Assembly: GCA_030141605.1 (NCBI GenBank)
Contig: JAQGDQ010002374.1
Span: 436,001 to 500,000 of the forward strand
Length of the DNA stretch: 64,000 nucleotides
Reading direction: 5' to 3'
Source: Tubiluchus corallicola
Taxonomy: Eukaryota; Priapulida; Priapulimorpha; Priapulimorphida; Tubiluchidae
This document shows, piece by piece, positions 12,901 through 63,206 of the stretch. A program made the position numbers and the translations under genes. How positions within the stretch are numbered: the first letter of the stretch is position 1; each line of letters starts with the position of its first letter. The notes under the pieces are model-generated. The model was not told where the DNA came from. It saw only the letters and a list, made by a program, of their open reading frames with translations, and did not search any database.

Positions 12901-13066
12901 AAGTTTAAACCACATAGTAAATATTAATTTTCTAGTCTAAGTCTACCTTGTATAATGGTGAAGCTTCGTAAACACAAATACTTGGTTTGGGGATAGGTGG
13001 AAGATTTGGAATGCCTGTCAACTGCGTGTTAGGCCTTGGCATACGTGCTTTTCCGACTGGTGGCAT
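6860..13066 (-). CDS. axonemal dynein heavy chain, N-terminal exons
   Basis: Seven minus-strand exons give the N-terminal tail of an axonemal dynein heavy chain, the motor ATPase of cilia and flagella. Exons: 12947-13066, about 11008-11283, 10059 to about 10179, 9564-9753, 9067-9142, 7889-8008 and 6860-6985. Exons three to seven join in phase with GT/AG borders. Diagnostic stretches are SVKKAI followed by VDYILMDEIERIRLQIYELP, then RVIRAPVPWHESYHESKLLM and LPLQPSNFQKLIESYCNETR, all typical of the tail upstream of the linker in inner-arm heavy chains; the paralogue is not resolved. The first two exons are rich in Pro, Lys and Arg, as tails often are. A full protein exceeds 4000 residues, so linker, AAA ring and stalk must lie at coordinates below 1. 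The copia element would then sit in an intron. The junction between exons two and three is unresolved. Confidence 0.82.
7889..8008 (-). CDS. dynein exon 6
   Basis: Encodes VIRAPVPWHESYHESKLLME and HLFASNVVMQELQRLFNE between tttcag and gtaagt. RAPVPWH is the strongest single dynein-tail motif here. Confidence 0.88.
9067..9142 (-). CDS. dynein exon 5
   Basis: A 76-bp exon encoding VDYILMDEIERIRLQIYELP and IPFPD. It enters with one base carried over from exon 4 and leaves two bases for the Arg codon completed by exon 6. Confidence 0.85.
9564..9753 (-). CDS. dynein exon 4
   Basis: Starts after ttttag: RYCYYINEGVRDSDLAVQPL. It ends LAAELNDRYKFSVKKAI plus one base before gtaatc. The SVKKAI segment is a family hallmark. 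Confidence 0.85.
9855..9879. repeat. (TA)n microsatellite
   Basis: Uninterrupted alternating TA in a dynein intron. Confidence 0.95.
10059..10179 (-). CDS. dynein exon 3
   Basis: Encodes KQAIEAVSRPMSPVLQRDII and TKCQDAIVDQTLTDFE and ends in phase 0 before gtttgt. The start is either 10179 (after ttgcag) or an AG about ten bases inside; only the latter keeps phase with exon 2. Confidence 0.7.
10690..10845. repeat. degenerate CCCTAA-like repeat with inverted ends
   Basis: About 100 bases of C-rich imperfect hexamers (CCAACCCTAACCCTAATCC, CTAATCCTAACCCCAACCC) resemble degraded interstitial telomere repeat. They are bracketed by TTTACAATTCCCC (about 10676) and its inverted form GAGGAATTGTAAAA (about 10841), so the block may be the core of a small foldback element. 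Confidence 0.6.
11008..11283 (-). CDS. dynein exon 2, basic tail
   Basis: Acceptor TTACAG precedes TIEAKMTHPPILARAPYTLA; the exon ends in a Lys-rich run (LQAAKRKKKKMAAERH). It joins exon 1 in phase 0. The donor is either gtagta after 11008 or gtaaat after 11005; both leave phase 0, which fits exon 3 only if a later acceptor (about 10169) is used. Confidence 0.65.
12947..13066 (-). CDS. dynein exon 1 (first visible)
   Basis: Open from ATG at 13066: MPPVGKARMPRPNTQLTGIP, then a Pro-rich NLPPIPKPSICVYEASPLYK, with donor gtagac after phase 0. The frame is open from the acceptor at 13081 (LQFVN before the Met), so a further upstream exon is possible. Confidence 0.7.
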
Positions 13067-13171
13067 ATTGACAAACTGCAACTATAAATTTCAGATTTTC
13101 AAATGCACAGTACATATACGCTTCATATATATATATATTCATTTTGCTATTTCTCTACCAGTCCTCTACCC

Positions 13172-13205
13172 ACCCCTCTCTCTCTCTCTCTCTCTATCTC
13201 TCTCC
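13172..13205. repeat. (CT)n microsatellite
   Basis: Nearly pure CT run just upstream of the first visible dynein exon. Confidence 0.9.
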
Positions 13206-13337
13206 CTGTTCCACTTTTGTTCTCTCCCTCTGATCTTTGACATGTGAAGATTATTAAAGCATGTTTCCATTAATAATTCCAGAATCTAAAATTAGTTTTG
13301 AAAATTTTGAGCTAATATTATGAGCACTCTGCACAGC

Positions 13338-13760
13338 AGTGGCGTGCAGTCCATACATGCCATGCAAGCACTGCATGCCTTCTAATTTCCAAAAATTATT
13401 ACGATGTAAAAAGCACTTGTAAATATTTATAATAATTAACTATTATTGCTAATATTTATCATAATAATATTTTGCACCCATATTGTATTATAACGTCGGT
13501 AGGCTATAGGTTTTGCGAAACCATTACATTACGCAGCAAAGCAGCTGTAAGCATTCACGGCATTTTCCAACTCAACGTCTGAAATCAGACTCAATACAAT
13601 TTCGGACGGGGCGCATGAAGACGTGGCTTAATCGGAAATTGTCCAATCACAATTAGCGACAGCATTGTTTTTTCCTAGACCTAGGCCTATCCGCGAGAGA
13701 AATGCTGCCGTGTATTCAACTTGGGTTAATGCTGGCCCAGCTATACATGAATGTCTATGT
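13338..13760. mobile_element. one-sided hAT-like element fragment
   Basis: CAGTGGCGTGCAGTCCATAC is a typical hAT-type left terminus. Further in, CAACTTGGGTTAATGCTGGC could be eroded coding sequence. No matching right terminus or target duplication was found, so borders are uncertain. Confidence 0.35.
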
Positions 13761-14143
13761 GCATCATGTGGTTTGTCTAAGCCATTATTTAACATGTACT
13801 GTAGTCGATTTCTATAGATGTTCCAGAGTGCTAAATCATGATTTATAGTTTAAGTGTTTTACTAATTACTGTACTGTTTAAATGTTTCATTGTGTTAATT
13901 TTAGTTTTCAACATGCCAGTATTTTTATTGTTTTAGTATAGCTATCCCATCATAGGACTTTAGCGTAGAGTTAATGGAATAGTTGGACTTCAGTATGCAA
14001 GATGCGCATGTGTGGTAAGCATTTCCTTTACATCGTTCCTAAATTAATTTATTTTTAATTAGCTAGGACGTAAGGGTTGGCTTTACAACAATGTACAGAT
14101 TTGGTTCAAGCGGCAGACTGCATCATTAAAATTGACTTACACT

Positions 14144-14358
14144 TGTGACGTGTTCTTATCTATGGTTTATATTTTAATGTTTGTGCTCACTAAGGTTTCC
14201 CCTCACTGTTTTCAGCGGGCAAGCCACTAGGCGTTACATTCTCTAGACTTATCATGGCAGCAGTCTTTGTGAATAAACAGATTAATAAGCAAGAAACATT
14301 TATGTTAAATGTTCTATAAAGTTTCTAACAAAGTTACAAATGTTGCCAAGACGTTACA
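14144..14358 (+). repeat. gypsy 5' LTR
   Basis: 215 bp, TG...CA ends. It shares nearly all its sequence with 18641-18851, including TTTCCCCTCACTGTTTTCAG. Confidence 0.97.
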
Positions 14359-14468
14359 TGGTAGTACGGATGGAAGTTATCAGCGAGTGCTTAACTACGG
14401 ATACGCTGATAACATCACTTCTTTGAGTAACGCCAAAATTTCTCTCGGGAAGACTGTGGTAGGATAAA

Positions 14469-15539
14469 ATGGCTGATGGCGAAGGTCATATTCAAGTTAC
14501 TTCCCCGTATAGTGTTCTACCTGCACCACCTAGACTAGACCTGCATGGAAATTTAGCTGTGAAATGGCGAAAATTTCGTCGCATGTGGGACAATTATGAG
14601 GTGGCTTTGAAGCTCAATGAAGCAAATTATGCTGTTAGAACAGCCACATTATTGACCGTTTTGGGTCCTGAGTGTGTGGAAATTTTTGATGGACTAGAAT
14701 TTGAAAATGAGGCAGATAAAACAAATGTTGCAATGGTTCTACAAAAATTTGAAGCATTTTGTGTTGGAGAAACTAATGAAACTTACAAAAGATATTGTTT
14801 TAATAAACGCGATCAAAATCCTCGTGAAACAATCGACGCCTATGTCTCATCTTTGCGCACACTAGCCAAAAGGTGTAATTACGGCAATCTAACTGATAGT
14901 CTGATACGGGATCGGATAGTTCTAGGCATAACTGACAATATTACTCGTAAGCGACTACTGCAAGAGTCAAAACTAACATTGAGTAGCTGCATAACTATTT
15001 GTCGCTCGTTTGCTGAGTCTGCAAGTCAACTTAAAAATATAAAGGCTGAACAAGCTTCCTACTCTGAACAAGTGCAAGCTGTCAAACCCAAAACTAATAA
15101 AGGTAGTGCTAGTAAAGCCACGGGTACTAAGAAAAAGGTGATTGACTGTCACTTCTGTGGGCGTAAGCATGAATGGGACAAAAATAAATGTCCTGCTTAT
15201 GGCAAAACATGTAACATTTGCCATGGAAAAAATCATTTTCAGTCTATGTGCAAATCTAGAGGTAGAACTGACACTCGTGCAAAATCATTTCCGTCGAGAA
15301 GAAGCCAAATTGTCTTTGACATGGCAAACTGTGAGGAACAGTCGAATGAGCATGCGATTGGAACTGTAACTCATACTGTTCATGATGCTGAACAGTGTAC
15401 CACGCAACAGCCTCAGATTTACAGTGAATGGCTTATGGCGGGTACACCTACGATTTTTCAGATCGATTGTGGGGCCAGTATAAACATTATACCTGAAAGA
15501 CTTGTGCCGCATCACTTGTGTGATAAACTTCTACTGTAA
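14469..15539 (+). CDS. gypsy Gag and start of protease
   Basis: 356 codons from ATG. The N-terminal 200 residues are a helical Gag-type region. From about residue 227 a Cys/His array (CHFCGRKHEWDKNKC, then CNICHGKNHFQSMC) forms nucleic-acid-binding zinc knuckles. Near residue 333 IDCGASINII is the aspartic protease active site, with Cys in place of the usual Ser/Thr after the Asp. The frame stops at 15537 inside the protease domain; the remaining protease sequence (LEMWN..., then FLVVNENYVPLLGSRASQQM) lies in another frame immediately downstream, so this is a frame break rather than a natural end. Programmed frameshifting is possible but unlikely inside the protease domain. Confidence 0.93.
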   Translation: MADGEGHIQVTSPYSVLPAPPRLDLHGNLAVKWRKFRRMWDNYEVALKLNEANYAVRTATLLTVLGPECVEIFDGLEFENEADKTNVAMVLQKFEAFCVGETNETYKRYCFNKRDQNPRETIDAYVSSLRTLAKRCNYGNLTDSLIRDRIVLGITDNITRKRLLQESKLTLSSCITICRSFAESASQLKNIKAEQASYSEQVQAVKPKTNKGSASKATGTKKKVIDCHFCGRKHEWDKNKCPAYGKTCNICHGKNHFQSMCKSRGRTDTRAKSFPSRRSQIVFDMANCEEQSNEHAIGTVTHTVHDAEQCTTQQPQIYSEWLMAGTPTIFQIDCGASINIIPERLVPHHLCDKLLL

Positions 15540-15544
15540 AGACT

Positions 15545-18184
15545 GTGTTAGAAATGTGGAACATAACTAAAATAAGTCCCATTGGGCAAGTCAGATTGCC
15601 AATTGTAAATCCAGTGAATAAGAAAAGTTACTCTGTGAACTTTTTGGTCGTAAACGAAAATTATGTACCATTGTTAGGTTCTCGTGCTTCACAACAAATG
15701 AAGCTTATTACTGTAAATGAAAATAACTTCAAAAGGGTTGAATCAGCCAATGTTGCTAATATGTTGTGTAGTGATAGCAGTACTAGGCCTACAGCACATG
15801 TTTCAGATGTTTGTAGTGTTGCTGATTGTAATGCTTTACTAACTGAATTTTCTGATATTTTCAGTGAGGTACCAGGAGAATTCCCTGGATGTGTAAGTTT
15901 GAAAATTGATCCTACTGTACCGCCAGTTGTACAACCATGTAGGCGATTTCCTTATAACATGCGAGATAAATTTAAAGCTGAACTTGACAGACTCGAACAA
16001 AACAACATCACTGAACGTGCAGACCACCCTACTGACTGGGTTAACGCTTACACAACTGCTACTAAACGTTCGGGGAGTATCAGAATCTGCTTGGATCCTA
16101 AACCACTGAATAATGCTATCAGACGAGAAATCTACCATATTCCTACAATGGAGGAGCTTACTCCTAGACTGTGCAATGCGAAGCTCTTTTCTACTTTCAA
16201 AGTGACAAGTGGGTTTCATCACATGAAGCTAGAAGAAAAGACCAAAGATCTAACAACATTTGATACTCCGTTCGGTAGATATCGTTATACTAGAGCTCCG
16301 TTTGGGATTTCAGCTTGGCCTGAGATTTTTCAGAAGAAAATGGATGAGCAAATACAAGGCTTAAAAGGAAAAGAAGACTTCCATGATGACGTACTAATTT
16401 ATGGTTGTGGTGCTACCATTACAGAAGCCGGTGTTGACCATAACAACAAACTGAGAGCATTCTTTGAACGATGTCGTGAAAGAAATATAAAACTGAATCC
16501 AGATAAAAGTCAGATTCAACGTAGTGAAGTGCGATACCACGGGCATATTCTGAGTGCTAATGGTATTAAAGCTGACCCCGACAAGGTCGCAGCGGTGCAA
16601 AATATGCCGGCTCCAATCGATAAGACGGGAGTAAGAAGACTGTGTGGTTTTGTCAATTACTTGGCAAAGTTTTTGCCTATGCTTTCTGAAGTCTTTAAAC
16701 CTATTAGTAACGTAATGTCTGACAAAACAGAATTCAGATGGAACTTTGAACAACAAGAGGTATTTGCACAGGTTAAAAAGCTCATAACTACGTCTCCCGT
16801 GCTCAGATATTACAACCCAGATGAAAAACTTACTCTGCAATGTGACAGCAGTCAGTCAGGCTTAGGTGCATGTCTAATGCAGAATGGTCAACCAATTGCA
16901 TTCGCCTCTCGAACTTTGACTGCAACCGAACAGAACTATGCGCAACTTGAAAAGGAAATGCTGAGTCTAATTTTTGGTATTCAAAAGTTTGACCACTGCT
17001 GCTACGCTCGTAAAGTAAAACTGGAAACTGATCACAAGCCTCTAGAATCCATACTCAAGAAGAGCATACTTAGTGCTCCTAAGAGAATACAGTGCATGAT
17101 GTTGGTGCTGCAAAACTATGATGTTGAAGTAGTATATAGGAAAGGAGCAACCATGCTGATGGCTGACACCTTGTCTCGTGCTTCTCTCCCCGAGACTGAT
17201 GACATTGCTTTAGAATTTGAAACTGTACGTGCTTTGGAATACGTACCTGCTACTTTTAAAGATGAGAAACTTGAATTGCTCAAAGTGGCTACAGTGAAAG
17301 CTTTGCAATCTATGATTAGGTCTGGCTGGCCTTGCAAAGTGTCTGAGGTGCAACCGGATCTACGGCAATACTTTAATAATAGAGACGAACTGGCAATAAA
17401 CGAAGGTTTGATATTTAAAGGTGAGAGAATTGTATACCCATCGAGCGAAAGGCTGTCTTTCATTAGACTGGTTCATGCTTGCCACATGGGAATACAAGGC
17501 TGCTTGCGAAGAGCAGGTGAAGTTGTATTCTGGCCCCGGATGAACGCTGATTTTGAATCTTACATTCAAAAGTGTGAAATCTGTAATGCATATCCACGGT
17601 CACAGCAAAAGGAGGAATTGATTCCACAAATTGCAACTCGACCATGGCAGATTGTAGGAAGTGATCTGTGTGAGGTAAATAATACTGATTATCTCATAAC
17701 TGCTGACTATTATTCCAACTTCTTTGAAATAGACAAGCTTGAATCAAAAGAACCTAGAACAGTCATAACAAAGTTGAAAGCACATTTTTCTCGGCATGGA
17801 ATACCAGAAATGCTCCGTTCTGATAATGTGCCATTTGATTCTCAAGAGTTTAAAACTTTTGCTAAAATTTATGGCTTCCAGCATGAAAGTTCTTCACCGA
17901 GGTATCCAAAATCGAATGGCAAAGTTGAGAATGCTGTCAACACTGCTAAGCGTTTGATGAAGAAAGCGCTAGTTGCAAAAGAAGACCCATACTTGTCTCT
18001 ATTGGCTTATAGAAATACACCAGCGGAAGTTCTTAATGCATCACCAGCTCAACGATTGTTTGGAAGACGGACACGGACTACACTACCAATGCCATCTTCC
18101 TTGCTAGAGCCGAAATTTGTGCCAAATACTAGAGAGAAAATCATTGCTCAGAAGGATCGCCAAGCTACATATTACAACCAATAG
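15545..18184 (+). pseudogene. gypsy Pol (RT, RNase H, integrase), defective
   Basis: Open frame of 879 codons without a natural ATG at its head. It holds the protease end, reverse transcriptase (FHDDVLIYG near residue 279, the YxDD-type box), RNase H (CDSSQSGLGACL near 433; ETDHKPLE), and an integrase zinc domain (HACHMGIQGC near 643; KCEICNAY). The integrase catalytic triad is present at about residues 706, 760 and 795, with D-E spacing of 35. The RT motif holding the first catalytic aspartate reads LFSTFKVTSGF near residue 219, with Lys where Asp is expected, so polymerisation should be lost. A TAG at 18182 interrupts the frame before the integrase C-terminus. Confidence 0.93.
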
Positions 18185-18526
18185 GCGAAACCTTTGATTC
18201 AATTAATGGTTGGGGATGTTGTACGTATGGACCCTCTACAAAAAGGGAAGATGTGGGAGAAAGCTATAGTGATACGGAAGATTGGTGAAAGGTCTTACCT
18301 TGTAACCTTAATGTTGGTGTACAGAAGAAACAGAGTTCATCTGTGCAAGACGTCTGAGACTTATATAAATGAATCTGTATACTGCCCATACGACAACATG
18401 AGACAGAAACAAGACGTGATACCAGACACACTTAATGATAACAGACAGAGGAATGATAACGAGATTAGAACACGTTCTGGTAGGCGCATTCAGAGACCTA
18501 AGTTTCTTAATGATTATGTTACCTAG
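18185..18526 (+). pseudogene. gypsy integrase C-terminal segment after stop
   Basis: It continues in the same frame as Pol after the TAG: IQLMVGDVVRMDPLQKGKMW, then RVHLCKTSETY and a basic tail (TRSGRRIQRPKFLNDYVT). The GDVVRM segment is the usual small beta-barrel at the integrase end. Confidence 0.85.
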
Positions 18527-18640
18527 TTTGAGTATTGATAACCTTGATGTTGACCTTTAATTTTGTGACCTTGATATCTGCTTAGATTGATGTTTTTCAG
18601 TTTAGTTGGTCTATGTTACTTACTTTTAAAAGGAAGAGGA

Positions 18641-18851
18641 TGTGACATGTTCTTATCTATGGTTTTTTTATGTTTGTGCTCACTAAGGTTTCCCCTCACT
18701 GTTTTCAGCGGGCAAGCCACGAACCGTTACATTCTCTAGACTTATCATGGCAGCAGTCTTTGTGAATAAACAGATTAATAAGCAAGAAACACTTATGTTA
18801 AATGTTCTATAAAGTTTCTAACAAAGTTACAAATGTTGCCAAGACGTTACA
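18641..18851 (+). repeat. gypsy 3' LTR
   Basis: 211 bp, preceded directly by the polypurine tract (18629-18640) and followed by the ACACT duplication. Confidence 0.97.
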
Positions 18852-18856
18852 ACACT

Positions 18857-20200
18857 ACCTAACTATAGCGTAGAGCCGCATTAGTTACAATAATTGCCAG
18901 ACATTACAACTCTCCCAATTTGGAATTTTAATCGAGATTTTAGTGATAATCTTTCTCCTGATTTGCCAAGAATTGCTGCTTCAGTGTAAACATAGCGTAA
19001 AATGTGATCACAATGAAATAGAACTGCTAGACAATGCAAAAAATTGTCTGGGAATACAGCAGGTAGCACTCTGGAACGTGTGGTGCACCACTGAACTTAG
19101 CTGCTCTAATGAAACATCACAGATTAGAGACAATATTTTGTGATTCACACAAGGGTTTTGACTTATGAAGCCGCTAAATTTAGGAAATTTCACCCAGGAT
19201 ATGACTCCAAGTTAATTAGCAATGTGGCAAGCCCCTGGCAATTTGACAAACGACAATTGAGTTTTAATACATTTATATCCAATCAGTCTTAAATATGTTA
19301 TGAATCATAAGTAAAATTTTGACTGAAAGGTTTACAGCAGTCTTCCTTCTTTGCTAACTTATTTTTCACAGTAGAACAAAAAGCCATAAAGGTTTTCCTA
19401 ATTTTTTCCAAGTTTAGAGCTTATAGTTTGGTTGTATTACATTGTATTTCAAAATTTCAACAACAATCAATCAATAACTACAAAGTTGATCAGCCAATAG
19501 CTACTTGACTTATTATAAGTACATTTTCACGTATGAGACATTCTGTGTACCAGAATTTAGATCTCATTTGAGGCCTCCAAAATATTCTTAAATACGGGAA
19601 AATGCATTGGTGGTTAATGGCCCCAAACCCCCTAGCTGGGTGCATGCGTTGTTCCACGACCCGCTGTACAGACATTTCCTTTAACAGCTTTAATTGCAGA
19701 AACATTATCATGAACTTTACTACCATTCAAGTTATTTAATGCTTTTTCAACTCTAGGCACATCCGAGACTGGGCTGTATGCTATTCAGTGCCCATAATAT
19801 ACACACACCGCATACAGTCTACTTCAAACCTGAATTCCTAATATATTGTGTGCATTGTTTTAGAATTTTTCGTTTGTTTTATTCTTTTTAATCTGTCGGA
19901 AAATATCCAATCTTGAATTTTAGTAATAAAATTTTTACTGCTGCATTCCCTATAATCTATATTAACTACTTCCAAACTTGTGAAATATCTATAGTCACTG
20001 TAACTATATCATGCATTTATTTTTATGCTATAAATGAGTGTCCAGATTAATTATCATGCACCATTATCATAAAAAATAAATGCATCGAAAACAGTAGTAA
20101 AAACTAATGATTATTATAAACTTATCAAACCGTGTATATGAAATTACACCCTGATCACTTCCAATTTATTTTACAAAAAAACAGGAATTATAACGACTAG
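18857..20200. other. non-coding, nothing recognised
   Basis: Only short chance ORFs, no recognised domain or repeat structure. Confidence 0.5.
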
Positions 20201-20206
20201 TAGAAA

Positions 20207-20437
20207 CTAAAGCAGTAAATAGAAATAGAAACCTTTTTCGGATCCATTGCTACTAAACAGAAAAGCTTCAGAAAGTATAATCGCGCGTTTCTGAAAAAAC
20301 TCGTAATTTTGACGAAGTCTGCTCGTCACGTTTGCGTTGCCACGGTGATTTTCGTCAACATCAGGTGTACGATGAGCAAGAAGGTCCAACCATAGAAATT
20401 TGCACAAGAGAAAACTTTCGTCACCTCCTTCGGGCAT
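20207..20437 (-). other. short unassigned ORF
   Basis: An ATG-initiated 76-codon frame beginning MPEGGDESFLLCKFLWLDLL. The start region has a partial diverged copy near 21900, next to the duplicated block. It could be a 5' exon or chance; no family recognised. Confidence 0.2.
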
Positions 20438-20444
20438 TTTCTGC

Positions 20445-20592
20445 GTAGATTTTAGAGCTCTGTGCTGCTTCTCTTAACTAAATGTCTGTATGTTTAGAAA
20501 TGAATCTTACTAGGTGGATTCGTGGAACACTGATTTCTTTGCCTGCAAAATGCTAATTAGGAATTACAGATTTGTTTATACACCTTGGATCT
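20445..20592. repeat. direct repeat copy 1 (about 150 bp)
   Basis: GTAGATTTTAGAGCTCTGTG followed by CTGTATGTTTAGAAATGAAT and TTATACACCTTGGATC. Partner at 21936-22083; the two flank the LINE fragment. Confidence 0.85.
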
Positions 20593-20599
20593 TGCATAT

Positions 20600-21150
20600 A
20601 GACATACATGCATACATACTAAATCTTTATTTAAAGTCGGGTGTACAACGGAAGAACATTAGCCAAATAGGCTATATCGACTAAAATACGCAATGCTAAA
20701 ATTTTTACTAAAATAGAAAAAAATCTTATTCAAATTGGAAATAAAATCAAAATGTGAAAGTAACAAAAATGAATAATAGAAATTTTTAAAAAGGTGAACA
20801 TTACTTAATTCTAAGCACATGGAAAGAATTGTGGAGATAAAATGATCAGAAAACACTAAAACTGATTCACTAAAACAATAAAGGTACAAAGTACTTGAAA
20901 ATAATTGACACAAATTAGGTAGCACAAGCTGAGCATCTACAAATGTCCACGCTCCATTTGTTAATTTGTCTCAAGAAAACATTATAGTTAGTGACTATGC
21001 GTAAATGATTGAGCAATTCATTCCAGATTTTAGAAGCCGAATATCGAAAACTTTTTTTCCATAATAATTTTGTGCATACCCTGGGAATATTTAAGATGCT
21101 ATCATATTGCATTTGATAGAAAAAATTTCTCAGATTAACCATGTTTTATA
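20600..21150 (-). mobile_element. 3' end of a CR1/jockey-like LINE
   Basis: The minus-strand frame 20915-21142 matches the typical end of LINE reverse transcriptase polyproteins: KKSFRYSASKIWNELLNHLR, ending KWSVDICRCSACAT and a stop. The 3' UTR continues to CCGACTTTAAATAAAGATTT and a short ATGT-repeat tail at about 20600, a usual LINE tail. The element is strongly 5'-truncated. Confidence 0.8.
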
Positions 21151-21935
21151 AGCTTTCTGGACAGAGTTTATGTAAAATTTGAAATACCTCTATTGCTACT
21201 AATCTTTGCCTATTTCCACAAGGTTTTTTTCATTTTAACTTTTTTCAACAATGTGTCATAATCATTAAAGACAAAATGCAAAGGCACGTTCTTGTCATTT
21301 TTCAAATGTGTGTGTGTTTGTTGTACCGCAAAAATATGAAACTAATGGACAATAGTTGAAATTGGAAGAATGAAAGTGTATGTATGTATGTATGAAGCAT
21401 GTGTGGACAGCATGCCACTGCAAATTAATTACTTAATATTATAATATTATGTGCGCTGACCTACACATGCATGCATGCCCACACACGCACACACATTTTT
21501 TGAAAAAGTCATTGAAACATAAATATTAGTGTTATTTTACTGTGCTTAGTTAACAATGTAGTGTACAATTTATCAGTGCATTTATGGAAATTTTGGAGTA
21601 ACCTATTCAAAACATTCTCACATTCCAAATGACTTAATAATAAAATAATATTTATTATGTCCTTCCACTTTAAGGTGGAGGTATATAGAATGCAAAGTAG
21701 TTGTTCAGTTATCTTATGGAAAATGTACTGTGAATATGGAATCTGGCACTACGAAATGCCAATAAAAAAATCTCGTAATTGAATATTATAATTAATGTTT
21801 TGTGCTACCTATGCCTTTATTATAAACTTAATTATCACATGTTTAAGTTAAAAAAACTAATAACTTTTTAAACCTTGTCTTTATGTCCTTTTCGATTTTT
21901 GCTTCGGGCTTCACCTCCTATTGGCATTTGTCTTT

Positions 21936-22083
21936 GTAGATTTTAGAGCTCTTTGCTGCTTCACTTAACTCGGTGTCTGTATGTTTAGAAATGAATCTTA
22001 CTAGATGCATTCGTGGAAAAGTGATTTTTGGTGTGCAAAATATGAATTACAAATTGCAGATTTTTTATACACCTTTGGATCAG
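21936..22083. repeat. direct repeat copy 2 (about 150 bp)
   Basis: GTAGATTTTAGAGCTCTTTG, CTGTATGTTTAGAAATGAAT and ATACACCTTTGGATC in the same order as copy 1, with scattered mismatches. Confidence 0.85.
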
Positions 22084-23506
22084 CATTAAATACTAGAGAT
22101 ATGCAATAACTACTTAAAGCAAGCAGTAAAAAATGATAGTCATGTGATACCTTCCCTCTGCAAACTGTGTCTTAATTGCATACAGTTTTTATTTATTTTG
22201 ACACGTAACATTCTGTCTTCCACAGATATTGGGTTGTCATAATGCATACTTTAGTGATAAGTTGCCACATCACTAAAGTACAGCACACAAGTTGAAATAA
22301 AACACGAATACAAATAGCTAGTGCGATTAATATTTCTGAATTTATTCCAAATTACTATCATTTAAAATCAAATTTCTCTATAATGATGTATAACAAACTA
22401 ACAATATACAAGTTTCATTTTTTCAGTTAATTAACATTGAACTAGTAGGCCCCTACTGTGCGTGCATCTTCCTCTCAGCACTAAAAACAACAACTGTAGA
22501 TTTTGCTTTAAAATTCAGCAATAACAAAATTTGCAATTAAACACATACCCAATCATGTTTTACGTAACAGGTACACAGCAATATATAACAATCAGGCTAA
22601 AAATTTAATGCAATAAACTCAGTGAAAAAAAATGCGAATGGCTTACTTTCACTAGCCAAGGAAGACAACAAACATTAAAATAATATTTTTACACGATTGA
22701 TTGGTGATAAATTTGATGCATTAATGATGAAAATGAAAGCTTTCAAAACTGACTTACTGATTATATGCAATCTTGTTACTACAAAATGGAATTTTTTGTG
22801 CAGTGTGTATTCTGTTTCAGAACTAAAACCTCATTATGTTAGCATTTAATACCATTTGCATTAAACATGAGCAATTAAAAATGAAATACGGATGTATGAG
22901 TGCATTTATGGTAAGAGTATTTTGAAACTTACTTTAAAATGCAGTTTCCATTTAAAAAGACAAATTTCAGACACCTTACAGACAATGCACTGAGCACCTG
23001 AATCAGCTGTCCATACTTAATAAGCAATTAATATTAAACACTACTTACACTTAAAAAAATAAAACTAGTTCAACTATCACATCAGTTTCTAAAAAACAAG
23101 TTCAAAATGATCATGTTTCAAGATAAAATTTTAAAGCAACTTCAGTGTCTTTGGTGTCTTTATGAATATATCTAATGCAAACAGCAACAGATACATGTCC
23201 TTTTAAAGGCCTATTGTAGTTGAATGCTATACTATGAGTTACTCTGAAGAACCCTTGCACAGCTTTAAGTAATTGTCAACTTTGATTTCAAAATCTGAAA
23301 TTTTCACGTGTTAGTTATTTGATGATAAATTTGCATTGGCTTTACTGAAATTGCTATACATTCAACAAAGGCTTCATTAAAATTTTATACAAATTCTTCT
23401 AAAATGTACTCAATTATGCATTTAGCTGGCTGAAATAATATCAATGGTATTCAAAATCTTTGGACGACACAGCTAATTTTAGATTGCAATACAAACTTGG
23501 TAACTA
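22084..23506. other. non-coding, downstream flank of the GH31 gene
   Basis: AT-rich; the only structure noted is the 12-bp-stem hairpin at 22247-22280. No clear polyadenylation signal of the GH31 gene was identified. Confidence 0.5.
22247..22280. repeat. perfect 12-bp inverted repeat (hairpin)
   Basis: TACTTTAGTGAT and ATCACTAAAGTA separated by 10 bases. No T-run or gene border explains it; it may be a relic of a short foldback element. Confidence 0.8.
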
Positions 23507-63137
<39,631 letters not shown>

Positions 63138-63206
63138 CTGCAATACACCAACAACGAAATTTCTGTAATATATGCAACTTTAATATTCCATTTTTGAAGT
63201 TTATTG

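Larger units (their letters stand above)
14144..18851 (+). mobile_element. Ty3/gypsy LTR retrotransposon, near full length
   Basis: The element is 4708 bp with 215-bp and 211-bp LTRs starting TGTGAC and ending GTTACA, flanked on both sides by ACACT (14139-14143 and 18852-18856), a perfect 5-bp target duplication. TGGTAGTACGGATGG directly after the left LTR is the likely primer-binding site; AAAAGGAAGAGGA directly before the right LTR is the polypurine tract. Order is Gag, protease, reverse transcriptase, RNase H, integrase, the classic gypsy order, with no envelope ORF. The LTRs differ by about six substitutions and a 4-bp indel, so the insertion is fairly recent, yet the coding region carries a frame break, a premature stop and a changed catalytic residue. 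Confidence 0.97.
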
